DNA of 64,000 nucleotides from Roseinatronobacter bogoriensis DSM 18756 (GCF_004366635.1 NZ_SORN01000004.1:214371-278370); one strand, 5' to 3'. Shown: positions 34,341 through 42,576, numbered from the stretch's first letter. Numbers and translations are program-made. The notes: a model not told the origin generated them from the sequence alone.

Positions 34341-37307
34341 ATGAACGACCATAGCCCGAACGAACAGATGCATGGCGAGACCTTTCTTGAAGGTCAGAAT
34401 GCCGCATATGTCGAAGCCTTGCAGGCTCGTCACGCGGCAGACCCTGCGTCAGTGGATGATGTCTGGGCGGATTACTTTCGCACATTGGGCGAAGGGGCGC
34501 AGGATGCGCAGCGCGCGGCGAGTGGCCCTAGCTGGGCGCGCAAGGACTGGCCGCCGCAGCCGAAGGACGATCTGACATCGGCCCTGACGGGTGAATGGCC
34601 GACTGCTGCGCCCGTGGTTGAGACGAAAGCCGCGGCTGAGAAGATTACCGCCAAGGCGGCGGCGCAAGGTGTAACCCTGACGACAGAGCAAGTGCGCGCC
34701 GCAGTGATTGACAGTTTGCGTGCGTTGATGATCATTCGCGCTTACCGGATTCGGGGGCATCTGGTCGCTGATCTGGACCCGCTAGGAATGCGCAAGGAAG
34801 AACCGCACCCCGAATTGGACCCGCGGTCTTACGGGTTTACCGAAGCGGATATGGACCGCCCCATTTTCATTGATAATGTGCTGGGGCTGGAAGTTGCCAG
34901 TCTGCGCCAGATTATCGACATCTTGCAGCGCACCTATTGCGGGACATTCGCGCTGCAATTCATGCATATCTCGGACCCCGAACAGGTGGCTTGGCTCAAG
35001 GAGCGGATCGAAGGTCTGGGCAAAGAGATTCAGTTCACCAAGAACGGACGCCGCGCCATTCTCAACAAGATGGTCGAGGCCGAAGGGTTCGAGAAGTTCC
35101 TGCATGTGAAATACATGGGAACCAAGCGCTTCGGTCTGGATGGAGGCGAGGCGACCATCCCTGCGATGGAGCAGATCATCAAGCGCGGCGGTGCACTTGG
35201 CCTGAAGGAAGTCGCCATCGGGATGCCGCATCGTGGCCGGTTGAACATTCTGGCCAATGTGATGGGCAAGCCCTATCGCGCCATTTTCAACGAGTTTCAG
35301 GGCGGCAGCTTCAAGCCGGAGGATGTCGATGGTTCGGGTGATGTGAAATACCATCTGGGTGCGTCATCCGACCGCGAGTTTGATGGCAACACCGTGCACC
35401 TTTCCTTGACGGCCAACCCGTCGCATCTTGAAGCGGTTAATCCGGTCGTTCTGGGCAAGGTCCGCGCGAAACAGGACCAGATGAACGATGCAGAGCGTCG
35501 TCAGGTCGTGGCGGTGCTGCTGCATGGGGATGCCGCCTTTGCAGGGCAAGGTGTTGTGGCCGAAGGCTTTGGCCTGTCTGGCCTGCGTGGCCATCGCACA
35601 GGCGGCACGATCCATATCATTGTGAACAACCAGATCGGCTTTACCACGGCACCGCATTTCTCGCGCTCGTCGCCCTATCCGACCGATATTGCGCTGATGG
35701 TTGAGGCGCCGATCTTCCATGTGAATGGGGATGATCCGGAAGCGGTTGTTCATGCCGCAAAGGTGGCGACCGAATTCCGGCAGAAGTTCCTGAAAGACGT
35801 GGTGATCGACATCTTCTGCTACCGCCGCTTCGGGCATAATGAGGGGGATGAACCGATGTTCACCAACCCCGCCATGTATACCCGGATCAAGAAGCATAAA
35901 TCGACACTGCAACTCTATACCGAGCGCCTCGTTGCGGACGGGCTGATCCCCGAGGGCGAAATCGAGGATATGAAGGCCGCCTTTCAGGCATTCCTCAATG
36001 ATGAATTCGAGGCGGGCAAGACCTATAAACCCAACAAAGCCGATTGGCTGGACGGGCGCTGGTCTCACCTGAACCGGGAAGGCGAAGAGTATCAGCGCGG
36101 CGAAACATGGATCTCCAAAGAAGCGCTGGCCGAAGTGGGCGAAGCTCTCTCGCGCTATCCTGAAGGGTTCAACATCCACAAGACCGTGGCCCGGCAGTTG
36201 GAAGCCAAGAAAGAGATGTTCGCTTCTGGCAAGGGTTTCGATTGGGCTACAGCAGAGGCCGTGGCCTTTGGCAGCCTTGTGACCGAAGGTTATCCGGTCC
36301 GGCTGGCAGGACAGGATTCAACGCGCGGAACCTTCTCGCAGCGTCATTCTGCGTTTGTCGATCAGCAAACCGAAGACCGCTATTACCCGCTGAACAACAT
36401 CAAAGAGGGGCAGGCCCGCTACGAGGTTATCGACTCGATGCTGTCCGAATATGCGGTGCTTGGGTTTGAATACGGCTATTCGCTTGCCGAACCCAATGCG
36501 CTGGTCATGTGGGAAGCGCAGTTTGGTGATTTCGCCAATGGCGCGCAGATCATGTTCGACCAGTTCATTTCCTCGGGCGAGAGCAAATGGTTGCGCATGT
36601 CAGGGCTGGTGATGCTTTTGCCGCATGGTTTTGAGGGGCAGGGGCCTGAACACAGCTCTGCCCGACTGGAACGTTTCTTGCAACAATGCGCGCAGGACAA
36701 CTGGATTGTTGCGAATTGCTCAACTCCGGCCAATTACTTCCATATCCTGCGCCGCCAGATTCACCGCAGTTTCCGTAAGCCGCTGGTGTTGATGACGCCG
36801 AAATCACTGCTGCGCCATAAATTGTGTATCTCTGAGGCTGCGGACTTTACCGAAGGGTCAAGTTTCCATCGCGTGCTGTGGGATGATGCACAGAAGGGCA
36901 ATAGTGACACGCAACTGCAACCTGATGACAAGATCAAGCGCGTGGTCATGTGTTCCGGCAAGGTCTATTTCGACCTTCTGGAAGAACGCGATGCGCGTGG
37001 GATCGAGGACATCTATCTGCTGCGCGTCGAACAGTTCTATCCTTTCCCCGCGATGGCCTTGCTCAAAGAACTGGAACGCTTTCCAAATGCGGAAATCATC
37101 TGGTGTCAGGAAGAGCCAAAGAATCAGGGCGCGTGGAGTTTCATCGAACCGAATATCGAATGGGTTCTGAATCGGCTGAACGGTGCAACCAAACGTCCGC
37201 GCTATATTGGCCGGGCTGCGTCTGCATCTGTCGCGACAGGGCTTGCAAGCCAGCACAAAGCACAACAAGAAGCGCTCGTGAACGAAGCGCTGACAATCGA
37301 GGGATAA
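34341..37307 (+). CDS. sucA: 2-Oxoglutarate dehydrogenase E1 component
   Basis: A 988-residue thiamine-diphosphate enzyme that decarboxylates 2-oxoglutarate and loads the lipoyl arm of SucB. The N-terminal E1 docking peptide region, the GMPHRGRLNIL and HVNGDDPEAV motifs, FGHNEGDEP and the C-terminal QEEPKNQGAW are in order. Length is typical for the homodimeric E1o. sucB follows after seven bases. Confidence 0.98.
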   Translation: MNDHSPNEQMHGETFLEGQNAAYVEALQARHAADPASVDDVWADYFRTLGEGAQDAQRAASGPSWARKDWPPQPKDDLTSALTGEWPTAAPVVETKAAAEKITAKAAAQGVTLTTEQVRAAVIDSLRALMIIRAYRIRGHLVADLDPLGMRKEEPHPELDPRSYGFTEADMDRPIFIDNVLGLEVASLRQIIDILQRTYCGTFALQFMHISDPEQVAWLKERIEGLGKEIQFTKNGRRAILNKMVEAEGFEKFLHVKYMGTKRFGLDGGEATIPAMEQIIKRGGALGLKEVAIGMPHRGRLNILANVMGKPYRAIFNEFQGGSFKPEDVDGSGDVKYHLGASSDREFDGNTVHLSLTANPSHLEAVNPVVLGKVRAKQDQMNDAERRQVVAVLLHGDAAFAGQGVVAEGFGLSGLRGHRTGGTIHIIVNNQIGFTTAPHFSRSSPYPTDIALMVEAPIFHVNGDDPEAVVHAAKVATEFRQKFLKDVVIDIFCYRRFGHNEGDEPMFTNPAMYTRIKKHKSTLQLYTERLVADGLIPEGEIEDMKAAFQAFLNDEFEAGKTYKPNKADWLDGRWSHLNREGEEYQRGETWISKEALAEVGEALSRYPEGFNIHKTVARQLEAKKEMFASGKGFDWATAEAVAFGSLVTEGYPVRLAGQDSTRGTFSQRHSAFVDQQTEDRYYPLNNIKEGQARYEVIDSMLSEYAVLGFEYGYSLAEPNALVMWEAQFGDFANGAQIMFDQFISSGESKWLRMSGLVMLLPHGFEGQGPEHSSARLERFLQQCAQDNWIVANCSTPANYFHILRRQIHRSFRKPLVLMTPKSLLRHKLCISEAADFTEGSSFHRVLWDDAQKGNSDTQLQPDDKIKRVVMCSGKVYFDLLEERDARGIEDIYLLRVEQFYPFPAMALLKELERFPNAEIIWCQEEPKNQGAWSFIEPNIEWVLNRLNGATKRPRYIGRAASASVATGLASQHKAQQEALVNEALTIEG

Positions 37308-37314
37308 CAGACAC

Positions 37315-38817
37315 ATGTCCACCGAAGTTCGAGTACCGACCCTGGGCGAAAGCGTGACCGAAGCCACTGTCGCCACATGGTTCAAAAAGCCCGGCGATGC
37401 CGTTGCCGTGGATGAAATGCTGTGCGAGCTGGAAACCGACAAGGTAACGGTCGAAGTGCCATCGCCAGTTGCGGGAACGCTTGGCGAAATCGTGGCGGCG
37501 GAAGGCGAGACCGTGGGGGCGGATGCGCTTCTGGCGATGATTTCCGAGCCGGGCAGCTCTGACGCGCCGACACCTGCCGCCCCTGCCAAGGCGGCTTCAC
37601 CATCTGACAAGACGACGTCCGAGAGCGTTGATGTCATGGTGCCTGCGCTTGGAGAGAGCGTGGCCGAGGCAACCGTGGCAAGCTGGTTCAAGAAACCCGG
37701 CGATGCTGTTGCGATGGATGAGATGCTGTGCGAGCTGGAAACCGACAAGGTGTCGGTTGAAGTGCCATCTCCTGCCGCAGGAGTGCTAAGCGAAATCCTG
37801 GCCGAGAGTGGCAGCACTGTTTCGGCAGGCGGCAAGCTTGCCGTCATTTCAGGCAGTGCGGACGGGGTAGAAGCCCCGGCACCACAGGCCGCCACCCAAA
37901 CTTCCGGCGGTGGGCGCGATGTTGAAGATGCGCCTTCGGCGAAGAAATTGATGGCGGAAAAAGGGCTTTCGTCGGATCAGGTAACTGGCACTGGCCGCGA
38001 TGGGCGTATCATGAAAGAAGACGTCCAGAAGGCCGCGGCGGCCCCAGCGGCTGCGCCGACTGTGCCCACCCCGGCAGCCCAACAGGGCCCGCGCGCCCCG
38101 GTGCCCGCCGATGATGCAGCCCGCGAAGAGCGTGTCAAGATGACCCGTCTGCGCCAGACGATCGCCCGTCGCCTGAAGGAAGCGCAGAATACCGCAGCCA
38201 TGCTCACCACCTATAACGAGGCGGATATGGGCGGCATCATGGAGCTGCGCAACGAATACAAGGACCAGTTCGAAAAGAAGCATGGCGTCAAGATGGGCTT
38301 CATGTCTTTCTTCGTGAAGGCCTGCTGCCATGCTTTGATGGAAGTCCCCGAAGTCAATGCCGAGATTGATGGCACGGATGTTGTCTACAAGAATTATGTC
38401 CATATGGGTGTCGCCGTGGGCACGCCGAGCGGGCTGGTTGTGCCGGTGCTGCGCGATGCGCATAAGATGGGCTTTGCCGAGATCGAAAAGCGGATCGGTG
38501 ATTTCGGCAAGCGCGCCCGCGATGGCAAGCTGTCGATGGCAGAAATGCAAGGTGGATCATTCACCATCTCGAATGGCGGTGTTTACGGCTCCCTGATGTC
38601 TTCGCCGATCCTGAACCCACCGCAGTCAGGGATTCTCGGGATGCATAAGATTCAGGAGCGCCCGATGGTCGTAAAGGGCCAGATCGTCGCGCGCCCGATG
38701 ATGTATCTGGCACTCAGCTACGACCACCGTATCGTTGATGGCAAGGGCGCAGTGACATTCCTTGTCCGCGTCAAGGAAGCGTTGGAAGATCCGCGGCGCT
38801 TGTTGATGGATTTGTAA
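37315..38817 (+). CDS. sucB: Dihydrolipoyl succinyltransferase (E2) with two lipoyl domains
   Basis: A 500-residue E2 core. It has two lipoyl domains in tandem, with modified lysines predicted at K43 and K145 (each in CELETDKV). An Ala/Pro linker, a peripheral subunit-binding domain at about residues 205-240 (DAPSAKKLMAEKGL), and a catalytic domain ending with YDHRIVDGKGAVTFL follow. E. coli SucB has only one lipoyl domain. The two domains share long identical stretches, which suggests a duplication. Confidence 0.97.
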   Translation: MSTEVRVPTLGESVTEATVATWFKKPGDAVAVDEMLCELETDKVTVEVPSPVAGTLGEIVAAEGETVGADALLAMISEPGSSDAPTPAAPAKAASPSDKTTSESVDVMVPALGESVAEATVASWFKKPGDAVAMDEMLCELETDKVSVEVPSPAAGVLSEILAESGSTVSAGGKLAVISGSADGVEAPAPQAATQTSGGGRDVEDAPSAKKLMAEKGLSSDQVTGTGRDGRIMKEDVQKAAAAPAAAPTVPTPAAQQGPRAPVPADDAAREERVKMTRLRQTIARRLKEAQNTAAMLTTYNEADMGGIMELRNEYKDQFEKKHGVKMGFMSFFVKACCHALMEVPEVNAEIDGTDVVYKNYVHMGVAVGTPSGLVVPVLRDAHKMGFAEIEKRIGDFGKRARDGKLSMAEMQGGSFTISNGGVYGSLMSSPILNPPQSGILGMHKIQERPMVVKGQIVARPMMYLALSYDHRIVDGKGAVTFLVRVKEALEDPRRLLMDL

Positions 38818-38826
38818 GTCATCGTC

Positions 38827-38859
38827 TTGCAGGATGCGGATAAAACCCGCATCCTGCAA
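38827..38859 (+). terminator. Hairpin after sucB
   Basis: A perfect 13-bp stem (38827-38839 with 38847-38859), seven-base loop, nine bases after the sucB stop. Only a weak T-rich tail follows, so it may terminate part of the transcripts or protect the sucB mRNA end. Confidence 0.6.
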
Positions 38860-38895
38860 TCTGACCTGTCTTGATGCACAGCGGCGAAGGCAAAT

Positions 38896-39291
38896 ATGAC
38901 CCCTGAACTTACTGTCCTGACACTCGCGGCACTATTGCAATTCGTGCAGTTTATTCTGTTTGCTCTGCCTGCCAATCTTGAACTCGGGACGCGCTATACT
39001 GGCGGCTCACGCGATTTCCCGCCCGACAAGCCCATGTCGAAACGTACGGCCCGGCTGCAACGCGCGCTTAACAATCATTTCGAAGGGCTTATCCTCTTCG
39101 CGATCGCCGCGACAGTGATCAGCATCTCGGGTCAGTCCAGTGTGCTGACAGCCATCTGCGCCTATTCCTATCTCATCGCCCGGATCCTTTACATCCCGGC
39201 CTATGCTTATGGCTTGAACCCGTGGCGCTCGATCATCTGGGCGGTCGGGTTTTTGTCCACATTGATCATACTTGTGGTTGCACTTTTCTGA
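38896..39291 (+). CDS. MAPEG family membrane protein
   Basis: A 131-residue protein with four membrane helices, the conserved N-terminal region and the helix-2 motif with AALNNHFEGLILF-like residues (RALNNHFEGL) of the MAPEG family. It also has SYLIARILYIPAYAYG near helix 3. Family members include glutathione-dependent enzymes, but bacterial ones are mostly unassigned. It lies between sucB and lpd. Confidence 0.85.
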   Translation: MTPELTVLTLAALLQFVQFILFALPANLELGTRYTGGSRDFPPDKPMSKRTARLQRALNNHFEGLILFAIAATVISISGQSSVLTAICAYSYLIARILYIPAYAYGLNPWRSIIWAVGFLSTLIILVVALF

Positions 39292-39308
39292 TGCTGCTTC
39301 ATCCTTGT

Positions 39309-39372
39309 CCAAATATCCTCGGGGGGTGAGGGCCTTTGGGCCCGAGGGGGGCGAAGCGCCCCCTTTCCCCCG
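39309..39372 (+). repeat. Hairpin-rich intergenic element, probable terminator after the MAPEG gene
   Basis: Two stems occur in sequence: GGGCC-TTT-GGCCC-like at about 39330-39343, and GGGGGCG-AAG-CGCCCCC at 39346-39362, followed by TTT. Similar AAATATCC plus G-rich hairpin spacers are, from general knowledge, common between genes in Rhodobacteraceae. Within this window I saw one copy. Confidence 0.55.
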
Positions 39373-39392
39373 CAACTGAAAGGAAATCTTCC

Positions 39393-40778
39393 ATGTCCTA
39401 TGATGTGATCTTCATCGGCGCTGGCCCCGGCGGCTATGTGGGTGCGATCCGTGCGGCGCAACTCGGGCTGAAGGTCGCTTGCGTCGAAGGGCGCGAGACG
39501 CTGGGTGGAACCTGCCTGAATGTAGGCTGCATTCCGTCCAAGGCGCTTCTGCATGCCACCCATCAACTTCATGAGGCAGAGCATAATTTTGACGCGATGG
39601 GTTTGACCGGTGCCAAGCCCAAGGTCGATTGGAAGAAAATGCTGGGTTACAAATCGGATGTGATCGGGCAGAACACCAAGGGCATTGAATTCCTGTTCAA
39701 GAAGAACAAGGTCGATTGGATCAAAGGATGGGCCAAGGTTCTGTCGCCGGGACGTGTTCAGGTCGGTGAGCAAACCTATGACACCAAGAAAATCGTCATC
39801 GCATCTGGTTCGGAATCCAGCCCTTTGAATGGGGTGGACGTGGATGAAAAAATCATCGTCACATCGACTGGTGCGCTGGAGCTGGGCAAGATCCCGAAAA
39901 AGCTGATTGTGATCGGCGCAGGAGTGATCGGACTGGAGATGGGCTCTGTCTATGCACGTCTGGGCGCAGAGGTGACTGTGGTTGAGTATCTTGACCGGAT
40001 TATTCCCGGAAATGATGCCGAAGTGGCCAAAACATTTCAGCGCCTGCTGGCCAAGCAAGGGCTGAATTTTGTGCTTGGCGCGGCGGTGCAATCTGCCACA
40101 GCGACCAAAACCAAGGCCAAGGTAACTTACAAGTTGCGCAAGGATGACAGTGAGCAGACGCTCGAAGCAGATACTGTCCTGCTCTCTACGGGGCGTCGTC
40201 CATTTGTTGATGGGCTGGGATTGCAGGATCTGGGCATAGAAATAACCGCGCGCGGCCAGATCGCAACAGACGCGCATTACAAGACCAGCGTCGATGGCAT
40301 TTATGCAATTGGGGATGTGATCGAGGGGCCGATGCTTGCGCACAAGGCCGAGGATGAAGGCATGGCCGTTGCTGAAATACTGGCAGGGCAGGCTGGGCAT
40401 GTGAATTACGGCGTAATCCCTGGCGTGATCTACACCTGGCCTGAGGTTGCTTCGGTCGGAGAGACAGAAGAAAGCCTCAAGGAAGCGGGCCGCGCTTATA
40501 AGGTTGGCAAGTTCAGCTTTATGGGCAATGGCCGCGCAAAGGCGAATTTCGCCGGTGATGGGTTTGTGAAAATCCTCGCAGACAAGGAAACCGACCGCAT
40601 TATCGGGGCGCATATTATTGGTCCTTATGCAGGGGACCTGATTCATGAGATATGTGTAGCGATGGAATTTGGCGCTGCGGCAGAAGACCTTGCCAGAACC
40701 TGTCACGCCCATCCAACCTACTCCGAAGCTGTGCGCGAGGCCGCACTTGCGTGTGGTGACGGTGCCATCCACGCCTGA
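39393..40778 (+). CDS. lpd: Dihydrolipoyl dehydrogenase (E3)
   Basis: A 461-residue flavoenzyme that reoxidises the lipoyl groups of 2-oxoacid dehydrogenases with NAD+. The FAD motif is VIFIGAGPGGYVGAIRA and the redox-active pair is C41/C46 (GGTCLNVGCIPSKALL). The NAD motif is VIGAGVIGLEMGSVYARLG, and the C-terminal catalytic dyad is in CHAHPTYSE. The start at 39393 follows AAAGGAAA. Its place after sucAB ties it to the 2-oxoglutarate complex. Confidence 0.97.
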   Translation: MSYDVIFIGAGPGGYVGAIRAAQLGLKVACVEGRETLGGTCLNVGCIPSKALLHATHQLHEAEHNFDAMGLTGAKPKVDWKKMLGYKSDVIGQNTKGIEFLFKKNKVDWIKGWAKVLSPGRVQVGEQTYDTKKIVIASGSESSPLNGVDVDEKIIVTSTGALELGKIPKKLIVIGAGVIGLEMGSVYARLGAEVTVVEYLDRIIPGNDAEVAKTFQRLLAKQGLNFVLGAAVQSATATKTKAKVTYKLRKDDSEQTLEADTVLLSTGRRPFVDGLGLQDLGIEITARGQIATDAHYKTSVDGIYAIGDVIEGPMLAHKAEDEGMAVAEILAGQAGHVNYGVIPGVIYTWPEVASVGETEESLKEAGRAYKVGKFSFMGNGRAKANFAGDGFVKILADKETDRIIGAHIIGPYAGDLIHEICVAMEFGAAAEDLARTCHAHPTYSEAVREAALACGDGAIHA

Positions 40779-40845
40779 TCTGGCGGTTTTTGTCGCGTGC
40801 CCCTTATGTCGGAACGGTTGCACAAAGAATACGAAAGGAAAGCCA

Positions 40846-41268
40846 ATGACGCTATCACTTGATCAGGCCAGAAGCATCATTGCTGCGACCCGGGCAAAGG
40901 GGCGCGAGATGGAATTGAAACCGCTTACTGTAATCGTGCTGGATAGCGGGGGGCATGTGCTTGCGTTTGAGCGCGAAGATGGTGCATCACCCGGCAGGTT
41001 TGGCATTGCGCATGGCAAGGCTTATGGTGCAGTCATGCTGGGTATGGGCGGGCGTGCACAAATGGCGCGTGCGGAAGCGCAGGCTTATTTCATGGCTGCC
41101 GTCAATGGCGTGTATGGCGGCAAGGTCGTACCGGTTCCCGGTGGTGTCTTGCTGCGCGTTTCAGGCAAAGTTGTCGGTGCGATCGGTGTCACTGGTGACA
41201 GTTCCGATAATGATGCAGAAGCTGCTTTGGCGGGCGCCGCTGCCGCAGGCATTGATGCAGAAGCATGA
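40846..41268 (+). CDS. GlcG/HbpS-family heme-binding-like protein (DUF336)
   Basis: A 140-residue alpha/beta protein with the family blocks TVIVLDSGGHVLAFEREDGA and PVPGGVLLRVSGKVVGAIGVTG. HbpS binds heme in Streptomyces; GlcG is an unassigned glycolate-operon protein. No signal peptide is visible, so it is probably cytoplasmic. The start at 40846 follows GAAAGGAAA. A strong terminator ends the gene. Confidence 0.87.
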   Translation: MTLSLDQARSIIAATRAKGREMELKPLTVIVLDSGGHVLAFEREDGASPGRFGIAHGKAYGAVMLGMGGRAQMARAEAQAYFMAAVNGVYGGKVVPVPGGVLLRVSGKVVGAIGVTGDSSDNDAEAALAGAAAAGIDAEA

Positions 41269-41287
41269 TTCTTCGATCCGAATAAAG

Positions 41288-41315
41288 AAAGCCCGAGAAA
41301 GATCTCGGGCTTTTT
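41288..41315 (+). terminator. Rho-independent terminator after the GlcG-like gene
   Basis: An 11-bp stem (41288-41298 with 41303-41313), loop AAGA, overlapping into a run of T. It closes the long plus-strand TCA block. Confidence 0.92.
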
Positions 41316-41346
41316 GGGTCGGTGTCGTTTTTGGCCTGACGCGCGG

Positions 41347-41766
41347 TTAACGGATCAACGCCTCCGTGAATCTGCTGTGCGTTAAGGGCTTTTTGAACGT
41401 CGCGTCACAAATCGCAATGCGTTCAGAGCCGAAATCGTCTCTCTCTGCATCATCAGACAACAGGATTATCCTACTGTTGGGGCATTCTGCGCGAATGCCA
41501 AGGCATAGTTCAACCGCCGCGTGCACACCGCCAACATGTTCTATATCAACAACTACAAAGTCGAATTCGACTTTCCTGTTGCGCAGCCAGGCAAGCTGGT
41601 CCTGACATTTCGCCAAAACAACAACGCTTACGCTCGACATATCGAAAGCCCAGTCCTGAACGTCGCGGGCCTCTTCGGAGTATGGCATGAACGCGACTGC
41701 AGTCCCGGTAATGGCGGGTACTCTGGGTTCGACAAAGACTTTTGCGTCATGCAGCATATTGCTCAC
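41347..41766 (-). CDS. Stand-alone degenerate receiver-domain-like protein
   Basis: A 139-residue protein whose second half resembles a response-regulator receiver: VVVD (D74, possible phosphorylation site), IILLSDD (S104 at the switch position) and FKKP (K126). The acidic pair expected at the end of strand 1 is missing: the corresponding segment reads SVVVLAKCQDQ. There is no output domain. It may bind partners constitutively or be a pseudo-receiver. Base composition drops here and upstream. A nested palindrome lies directly before the start. Confidence 0.6.
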   Translation of the reverse strand: MSNMLHDAKVFVEPRVPAITGTAVAFMPYSEEARDVQDWAFDMSSVSVVVLAKCQDQLAWLRNRKVEFDFVVVDIEHVGGVHAAVELCLGIRAECPNSRIILLSDDAERDDFGSERIAICDATFKKPLTHSRFTEALIR

Positions 41767-41979
41767 CTATAGGTTACGTAGTATGTTGGGCATACAACCT
41801 AAGCGATACCTTGCGCGAGAATAGTCACATGGTCAAGAGTTTGTTTTACTCTAACGAGAAAGTTATGTTATGCAAATGTAGTATATTTTGTATGTGACGA
41901 TGTTTTCGTCTTACTATAGCTGCATCAGGCAACAGTCTTGAGGCCAGTGCTGACCAAGGGCAAACGCAAACTTTAGGGC
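41767..41979. other. AT-rich spacer in the regulatory patch
   Basis: This stretch is visibly richer in A and T than its neighbours and has no convincing gene. It holds the nested palindrome at 41771-41800 and a short AGAGT-N7-ACTCT inverted repeat near 41838-41854. It is probably the promoter region of the receiver-like gene. Confidence 0.5.
41771..41800. promoter_or_regulatory. Nested palindrome upstream of the receiver-like gene
   Basis: GTATG-N5-CATAC (41781-41795) is enclosed by AGGTT (41771-41775) and AACCT (41796-41800), and TACGTA overlaps the left part. It starts five bases before the receiver-like start codon, so a bound protein would block translation initiation or transcription. 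A likely operator, with the binding protein unknown. Confidence 0.5.
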
Positions 41980-42174
41980 TTGAACGTGTTCGAGATCAAA
42001 ACCAACAGCCAGATTTTGCCTGAGAGCGAGCACGGCGCAGAGTGTTTGCACCTTGAACTCAGGATATTACAAGCTGTCCTTACTTCGCTACCGCAATCAA
42101 CTGACGGATCGCGGCTAGAAGAGGTTCTCGCTGCTCTTGAGACAGCGACGAAAAGAATTCAACAGCCTCGCTAA
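41980..42174 (+). CDS. Possible small protein overlapping the XRE gene antisense
   Basis: A 64-codon frame beginning with TTG (GTG two codons later) behind AGGGC. The peptide is plausible-looking and amphipathic (LHLELRILQAVLTSL, LEEVLAALETATKRI). It overlaps the end of the XRE gene by 95 bases on the other strand, so it may be only a shadow. No recognisable family. Confidence 0.25.
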   Translation: MNVFEIKTNSQILPESEHGAECLHLELRILQAVLTSLPQSTDGSRLEEVLAALETATKRIQQPR

Positions 42175-42418
42175 GCTCAGAGGAGTTGGAGCATTGGCAT
42201 TTTTCTAGCCCCAGCAGTTCTGCTGGAGGCACCTCCAGCGCTTCCGCAAGTTTAAAAACGGTAAGAATGCGCGGGCTTTTCGCGCGACGCTCTTCAATGT
42301 CCTTCACAGCCCGGATGTTCAACCCTGCTTTTCTTGAAACTGAAGCAGCTGAAACTTTACGCTCTTGCAACACTCGGAGCAGGTTTGCTCTGAAAATCTC
42401 TGAAATTTCCACAATCAT
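42080..42418 (-). CDS. XRE-family helix-turn-helix regulator
   Basis: A 112-residue protein with an N-terminal HTH: LLRVLQERKVSAASVSRKAGLNIRAVKDIEERRAKSP, residues ~14-50, then LAEALEVPPAELLG. A short C-terminal helical region (residues ~75-112) has no known ligand motif. It is small enough to be a phage- or island-type repressor. A palindrome cluster 90 bases upstream is a likely operator and could be autoregulatory. Base composition is lower in GC than rpoD and lpd on either side. Confidence 0.8.
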   Translation of the reverse strand: MIVEISEIFRANLLRVLQERKVSAASVSRKAGLNIRAVKDIEERRAKSPRILTVFKLAEALEVPPAELLGLEKCQCSNSSELSEAVEFFSSLSQEQREPLLAAIRQLIAVAK

Positions 42419-42506
42419 CCCTCTATTGGATGTAGAACCAACACAAGCAAGCTTCTCATTTTGCCCATTTACACTGTCTGCAATATCCGAAAATCTATAG
42501 TAATTT

Positions 42507-42526
42507 CCTAATAGGATACAATCCTA
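42507..42526. promoter_or_regulatory. Overlapping palindromes upstream of the XRE gene
   Basis: TAGGAT-ACA-ATCCTA (42512-42526) is a perfect 15-bp palindrome, and its left arm also pairs with CCTA at 42507-42510 (CCTA-A-TAGG). Three half-sites are thus packed in 20 bases, about 90 bases upstream of the XRE start. A likely repressor operator, possibly for the XRE protein itself. Confidence 0.5.
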
Positions 42527-42576
42527 CTCAGACAATTGAATTTCGTCCAGTATTTCAAACATATATGTGGAAATAA

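Noticed and set aside
36858..37895. 345-codon Ser/Thr/Ala-rich frame antisense to sucA and sucB
   Set aside because: Its repetitive text mirrors the duplicated lipoyl domains of SucB on the opposite strand; no independent evidence of coding.
39207..40823. 538-codon open frame antisense to lpd
   Set aside because: It lies opposite a strongly conserved enzyme, has low-complexity His/Arg-rich text and no ribosome site. It is a shadow produced by the GC-rich codon pattern.
41980..42418. Toxin-antitoxin module made of the small ORF and the XRE protein
   Set aside because: The genes are on opposite strands and overlap at their 3' ends, unlike a toxin-antitoxin operon, and the small peptide resembles no toxin family I know.
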